Positions 58,527 to 64,000 of a stretch of DNA of 64,000 bases are shown here, piece by piece. The translations under genes were made by a program, and so were the position numbers. The notes under the pieces were generated by a model. That model saw only the letters and a program-made list of their open reading frames with translations. It did no database searches and was not told where the DNA came from. The DNA is from Moniliophthora roreri. Taxonomy: Eukaryota; Basidiomycota; Agaricomycetes; Agaricales; Marasmiaceae. The stretch covers positions 372,001-436,000 of the forward strand of contig LATX02000180.1 of NCBI GenBank assembly GCA_001466705.2. Reading direction: 5' to 3'. Each line of letters begins with the position of its first letter. The stretch's first letter is position 1.

Positions 58527-58810
58527 TGTTATAATAGTAGGTTAGGGTTCAGACTTCCCCATAGCACATGCATGTTTTCTTTTACCTTCACTGTCATTCC
58601 TTTTTCTCCTCAGCCATTTACTATTCTCTGGTCCCATCTGAGAAGGTAATATCTTTTATTTATCATCTATATACCTATACTAATCACCACACTAGCTTTA
58701 GCTCATGGTGTATTCATCTAGATATATATATTTAGCTGTTTATCATTCTCTGGTCCTGTCTGAGGAGCTTTAGCTCATAGTGTATTCGTCTAGGTGTTCC
58801 TGTTATAAAA
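58527..58810 (+). repeat. 3' LTR of the copia element (284 bp, with internal duplication)
   Basis: Matches the 5' LTR from TGTTATAATAGTAGG but is about 70 nt longer. A segment like the LTR interior (CATTCTCTGGTCC...GAGGAG, then TTTAGCTCAT) is present twice. It ends TGTTATAAAA where the 5' copy ends TGTTATAACA. Confidence 0.85.
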
Positions 58811-58815
58811 AATGC

Positions 58816-59190
58816 TAGACTAGTGAAATTGATAATGATGTGGCTTCAGCTCCAGCTCTAGTTCTGGACTTCCTTGGTTGCACAACTCCAACTCTGAACA
58901 TCATCCAAATTACCTAAGCTGCATCCAGCTCATTTTGTGGTCATTTCACTTAAATTTTCCTCTGTGCAATACAATTTCCATCCAAGCTTACAACTTACAT
59001 GAATTGGAGCCTAAAGTCACCACAATTCTCTTCAATAGTGTCCAATGCATCACTGAGCTTGAGTTGTGCCCTATGTGTGATGTCACCAAAGTCCCACACC
59101 TCAACCAGCACTTGGTTGATGCTTGGCAACTACTTGTTTGATTTCCTACACATATTTGCACTTGTAATTGAGTAACAACTAGTAGTATTA
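58816..59190. other. Non-coding, CpG-poor
   Basis: Frame 58878-59141 (MHNSNSEHHPNYLSC start) has no known motif. No gene supported. Confidence 0.35.
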
Positions 59191-59440
59191 ATTTTACATG
59201 GGTTTTAACATAGCTGTAGCTTGTTGTAATGATTCTGCATAGGTTGTAATATGGTTGTAATGTGGCTACAATGTTGAATAATCATTCCAGATAGTTGTAA
59301 TATAGTTGTAAGAAGGTTGTAAGCCAGTTAAAATATTTCAATGTATTGCAACTAGATTATAATACAGTTGAAACTTGGCTAAAATTATTATAGTGCATTG
59401 TAACCCCCATAATTCTGTTGTAAGGCTATTACAATGCTAC
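59190..59440 (+). repeat. Degenerate TTGTAAT/GTTGTAA repeat tract
   Basis: The words GTTGTAAT, GTTGTAAG, TTGTAACC and AACTAGATTATAATACAG recur at roughly 10-25 nt spacing across about 250 nt, without a fixed period. Confidence 0.55.
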
Positions 59441-60460
59441 ATACTTTTTGCAGGTGTACAGTGATATATATATATCCTAATGTATCAATAAAGGCTTGAT
59501 GCCCTTGAGCCCAGTTATTGTCACATCCATCACCATGTCCATATCCAATCCTGCCACTTTCTCCAGCCTCCATTGTCCCTCAGTCACCACAGCTGGTTAC
59601 TTGAATCTTACTCTTGTTCACTGTAATTACCTAGTTTGTATGTGGTGACTTTTAAGGCAATAAACCCTTTTCAATTTGCTACTTGTGTGATTTTGAACTC
59701 TGGCAGTGTGAAAAGGTCCAATTAGTCAGTACCCATTCATGCTCATGAAAAGGCTCCCTTGCAACTCAATTCAAAGTTGATGAGAGCTCATGAAGTGCTC
59801 CTTATCCCACACCTACCCTGAATGTTAACAAAGAGCAGTCAAGTTCACTGCAAATAATGAGCACTGGCTTCAGGACCCTGCTGTGTTTCCAACTGGTCTT
59901 TAGCTATTTTCACAGTGACAACAGTGCTTATTTTCACTCTCATACCTGTATCACTTGACTAAATTTGTATTGCATCTTGTAACCCTTTCAATATGAGTTA
60001 TTTGCACTCTATTGCTAGGATAAAAGGGCTTAGCAACATACTGCATTCCATTGCCTTGTCATAGCATATAAAAGGTGGCATTCATCACACAAAATGACAA
60101 ATTGGTGCATCTGGTTATGTGAGAATTAATGATCAAAACTCACCTGTGCCTGGTATTAGATAGAACTCTAGTCAAACTGGTAATAATTAGTTTTGCAAGA
60201 TGTAACCTTTGTGAGATTAGTACTTACTAGTTTTGGGGGGATATGAGTAGTTTAGTAGTGGTTATAACCACCCAATTACCCACCATAACTACCCATTACT
60301 GGTTCACTATTATGTGAGTGTAGACCCCTGCAATTAGTTGTATATATTTGGCTCACTTTTCAAACTCCACCTTTTCTCTCTTTCTTTTGTACCACCACCA
60401 TCTCCTCTTGCCATAGTCCTTTGCCTCTTATTTCGGCTCCCTTCTTTGCGAAGCAAGAAG
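59441..60460. other. Non-coding, CpG-poor; pyrimidine-rich end
   Basis: No gene. Contains GGTTATAACC at 60260-60269 in an AC/GT-rich setting, and from about 60,355 a C/T-rich stretch (CTTTTCTCTCTTTCTTTTGT). Confidence 0.4.
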
Positions 60461-60675
60461 TGAATTTAATCCAATTTTCTAAAATAGATCATCAAATCTT
60501 AAAATATAATTAAAGAAAAGAATTCATTGTATTGATGAAAAACGCTAGGCTAATAAATAAGAATATAAAAATGAAGAATTTTAATAAAATATATATCTTT
60601 TTAAAATATTTAATAAATGATCAATAAATGATCAATAAATGATCAATAAATGATCAATATTTAAAATTTTCATCT
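60430..60675. other. AT-rich insert, possible nuclear mitochondrial DNA
   Basis: Composition switches to extreme AT around a short GC-containing motif (CGGCTCCCTTCTTTGCGAAG), and it carries CpG, unlike the surroundings. Such GC clusters in AT-rich DNA are typical of fungal mitochondrial intergenic sequence. Confidence 0.35.
60608..60658 (+). repeat. Tandem repeat of period 11 (AATAAATGATC)
   Basis: AATAAATGATC occurs in tandem for four to five copies, inside the AT-rich insert. Confidence 0.85.
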
Positions 60676-60890
60676 GTCCTGTACATTCTAACAGATTAGA
60701 AGCTGCTATCTTTTGCCCCTGCCATTGTCACTGTCCTCTTGCCATCATCATCTCCATCATTGTCTCCCTCTCACCACCATCACCCTCTAGCTGTCACCAT
60801 CACCTCTTGCTGTTTCTGTTGTCTTTCTCTTCCCTTCACTGTATTCCTGCTCATCATCATCATTTCCCTCTTGTCATTGTCATTGCAGTA
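60676..60890. repeat. Low-complexity ATC/CACCATC-rich tract
   Basis: Pyrimidine-rich with repeated CATCATCATC, CACCATCACC and CCATCATTGTC words. No open gene. Confidence 0.5.
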
Positions 60891-63800
60891 GCAGGTGAGT
60901 CCTGGGTGGATGACAGACTATTGTGGCATGTTCTCTTTTTCTTTTTCACCACAATTCATGCTGACTGTCCACCATTCCAGAATTGATCAACTCCAATTCA
61001 ACAGTGTCTTTAAGATGTACTGGTTGTACTGGTAAGCCATGTCTGTATCAGTGTCTATAAATGCTGAACCACTCCAATACAGAGACAGCATATATCTTGA
61101 TTATATCAACACTCAGTTGCTAGTGAGTCTTGGGATTCCTTTGAGTATACATAAACTGACCTTGCTTGAAACAGCACTTGATATGCATATAGGGCAGGTT
61201 TGTAAGGAATATGTGATTGTTTTGAGTGTATTGTAGTTGTGCTGTATATTACATTTATTTTTCAATACTTGAAATGTACATCTGTAGATTGCAATATACA
61301 CAGTTTTGCTTGTATTGTTTAGATGTGCTACATATTTGAGGCTGAGCTAATTACTAGCATTATCTTTTGGTGAAACCAATGCTAACCCAGGCATTACCAC
61401 CTTTACCTAGCATTACTGGTAATAGGTGATTATGATCCCACTAACCAGTCAAGCATACAGGTAACTCACTGCAATTTTCATTACTGGAGATAACATAACT
61501 AACTGGTTGTATATACAGTAACTCATTAGACCCTACTATTACTTATTACAATATTCCTCTACTTGGCATGAACTTGATTTACTGGTCACTCCAGATCTTG
61601 GAGGTTGCATCAAATCAGCAAGGGGTTGTGGCCAATAATGAGAGGCTAAAACCACCTCCCACCTACATTGTATCCCATTACCCAGCATTGTCCTGTTATG
61701 GAGTGTCTCTGTGAGTGTTGGGGGTTATACCAACTTGACATTTTGTGCAATGTTAAAGTGAGAAAGATGCTGTTATACATCAAAGAAGACACACAATGAA
61801 AGTGCTCACAGGCACTACTATCTTTTTCATCTCTGCCTGATTCTCCTTAGCAGACTTTTCCACCCTCACACAGAATAAACTCTCCAGCTGCAGAGATTCG
61901 GTCACAGTAAATGCTTTCTATCCAGGAGCTGCATTGGCAGCTTGGGGACTATGCCAGCTCTATTAGCATCCTACCCATGGTAGCTTTCATTCAAGTAGCC
62001 TCCTGCATGAAGAACACCATGCTATTGACACAAGACTCAATTCAACCATTGGTGAACTACTGCTTGTTCTTAATGATCACCTGTACTATTTTCTTGGGAA
62101 AATGTCAGGTATAGAGAAACTGAAGAATGTCATTATTTGCTAGAATACATTTAAACACATCATATGAAATAGAGATACATGCTTGGGAAGAGTACACAAT
62201 GATGAGGCACTACAAGAAACCTTCTCATCTATTGGTATATCAACATTCTATGTGTGCACATCTCTCTATACAATGGTTTTGGCTGACAAAGATTGTATTT
62301 TCTAGCTTCACCAATCAGTATTTGGCCACCAACACTTGTCTGCTTGAACCCAGATTGCAAATATGTGCAAAAGGAAAAGAAGTAAGGGCTTCAGACTGCT
62401 GAAGAATTGAAAGGGTTGCTCTACACAATAGGATCTGGCCCAATTCCTGTTCATTACATATATCCATCTGCAAAAATGACAAGAGGACATCACTGGATGC
62501 AAAGGGTCATACACCCATGAAACCAATCTTCACAAGTCTCTGTAGGTTCAATCTGGTTTCTGTAGGTTAGAGTGAAGGTATAACTCACCAAACCCAGCAT
62601 AACCAGTTATCAGAGTGTGTAACCAGGACATAACCCTCCATAACTTGATGTGTCCAGCTTTAGTAATTCATGTCCCACCGTAATCTGCTATACCAAGTGC
62701 TAGTAGATAGACAAGTCAGCTTGAGGTGACTTTAGAAATTGTGTGCCTTACTGACCAGTAACAACATGGGCAGGCAGCAAGCTGAAGCCAGAACATGACA
62801 TTCACCATTGAGCCAGTGTCATGTGGGAGAACAGTCCAGGTGCTCAGAGTTTAAACTCCAATGTCTGTGTGACTTTCAAACTCCACTCCTTTCCTTCTAA
62901 CCACTACCATTGTCAGGTCATCCCAGCTCTCCCCAGTCACAGCTCCCCTCGCATCAGCCTTTAGCTTACTCTATAGACCTTCTCATCCCTTGATTATGCA
63001 TTCTGTGGGTCAGTGTATCAATGTACTCTGTGTGACTCCTTGTAACTCACCAACAATACCTTTGTCTCAGATGCTCCAGTGAGGATAGGTGACATGGCAA
63101 CTGCTTACCACTGGTCTCAAGGAGTTGATCAGTGTATGTTAGCAGAATTATTGCATGGGATGTATAGGTAGCAGGTGGTTTCAAGATATGTTTCCTATCT
63201 TATGTATTCCAATGTTTACTTATTCAAATGTCAACAGCTTTCAGGCAAATAGAATTGCACCTGAATATGGGTTTCAACCTCAACTGCCTACACATGTCAG
63301 TAGCCTTGATGTCTTTACACAAATCACATAACACCCTTCATAACATGTCTAACTCATCTTGTAGGATGCTGATGCTATTGATCAGATGCACCAACATATG
63401 TCTCGACTCTCACTTACTGGGTGTGTGTGTCTCTACTTCATTATGTGATTATATACTCAAATATAGTGCATTCAGGACTACCAAAACATGTTTGAAGTTG
63501 TATTTCCATACTGTGGGTCTGGTATACACTTGCCTCATTCTTGCTTGCTAATGAACCTTCTTAGTGCTAATTTGGGTCTTGTATGGATGGATGACAGGGT
63601 CCTGCAGCTCAGAGCAGCGCACTTAGTATCTTTCTTGTATGTCGTTAGAATGCCAATACTTAGACATTTTTATATCAGATATTTTGGCTAAGCTCATGTT
63701 CTGCTTGAACACTGTCAAACTAGATATGCTAGTCCTGTGGCCTGTAGTTTAGTATACCCTTGGGGACTAGACACACCAAAACCCAACATGAGCCCTGCTA

Positions 63801-64000
63801 ACTAGTCACAAACCCCTGAAACTGGTTATAGACTCTGATAACCCAGCATATCCAGGTTATATCACCAACATATCTAGGTTATGCTGGGTTACAGTAGTTT
63901 ATGACAAGTTATGAGGAGGTTATGCATCCCCCACATCAACAATATAACCCTGATACAACCCCTGGGACTGGTTACAATGATTCTCAGTGTATCATAGCCA
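60891..64000. other. Non-coding, CpG-poor sequence to the window edge
   Basis: No gene, domain or complete element recognised. TAACC/GGTTA words are frequent (around 61,380-61,500, 62,580-62,660 and 63,780-63,960). Open frames of 60-107 codons match nothing I recognise. Confidence 0.4.

Larger units (their letters stand above)
52292..58810 (+). mobile_element. Defective Ty1/copia LTR retrotransposon
   Basis: Two LTRs (52292-52505 and 58527-58810) bound a 6.0-kb body whose domains fall in copia order: gag, protease, integrase, reverse transcriptase, RNase H. It is flanked by the 5-bp duplication AATGC (52287-52291 and 58811-58815). Every domain frame is broken by stops or shifts, and catalytic motifs are altered, so the copy is dead. 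Integrase before RT distinguishes it from gypsy elements. Confidence 0.9.

Noticed and set aside
60676..60890. CRISPR-like or satellite array
   Set aside because: The CATC/CACC words have no spacers or constant repeat unit; simple low complexity in a fungal genome.

Overview
The window is eukaryotic and fungal, most likely from a mushroom-forming basidiomycete (Agaricomycetes). The evidence is the many short introns (about 50-60 nt) inside almost every gene, an eight-cysteine hydrophobin, an Agaricomycete-type seven-helix membrane protein, Zn2Cys6 regulators with a Fungal_trans domain, and several P450-like sequences. No bacterial or phage features are visible. All gene models were spliced by eye from reading frames, splice signals and family motifs, so single exon edges may be off by a few codons.

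Region A (1-39.3 kb) is gene-dense and normal in composition. In order it holds: an open frame running off the left edge (-); a seven-TM protein (+); a tandem duplication of a Zn2Cys6 factor, each copy followed by a convergent BTB/POZ gene, with the first BTB copy reduced to a 3' relic; a cytochrome P450 (-); a secreted GH31 glycosidase (-); a peroxiredoxin-like protein (-); an alpha/beta hydrolase (-); a small unknown gene (+); RNA polymerase II subunit RPB9 (-); a class I hydrophobin (+); ribosomal protein eL27 (+); nucleoporin NUP54/Nup57 (+); the CAF-1 subunit B/Cac2 WD40 protein (+); and a divergent pair of probable nitrogen-compound transporters, a YAT-type amino acid permease (-) and a Dal5/TNA1-type MFS carrier (+).

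Region B (about 39.7-64 kb) is a repeat-rich, gene-poor block. It begins at a 29-bp-arm hairpin just downstream of the MFS gene. CpG dinucleotides become very rare; one stretch of about 1.3 kb (44,713-46,027) has none. It contains LTR-like fragments with TATATAAGG motifs, a truncated P450 with a premature stop, a large inverted repeat of about 1.55-kb arms (48.5-51.8 kb) with an additional ~113-bp inverted pair, a dead Ty1/copia retrotransposon with both LTRs and an AATGC target duplication (52,292-58,810), degenerate TTGTAAT-rich sequence, and an AT-rich insert with a period-11 tandem repeat that may be mitochondrial DNA. The likely story is a transposon island altered by cytosine methylation and deamination next to an ordinary euchromatic gene block.

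I did not find a clear undescribed system. The most interesting signals are the sharp compositional boundary with its hairpin, the inverted-repeat structure, and the duplicated regulator/BTB module with asymmetric decay.
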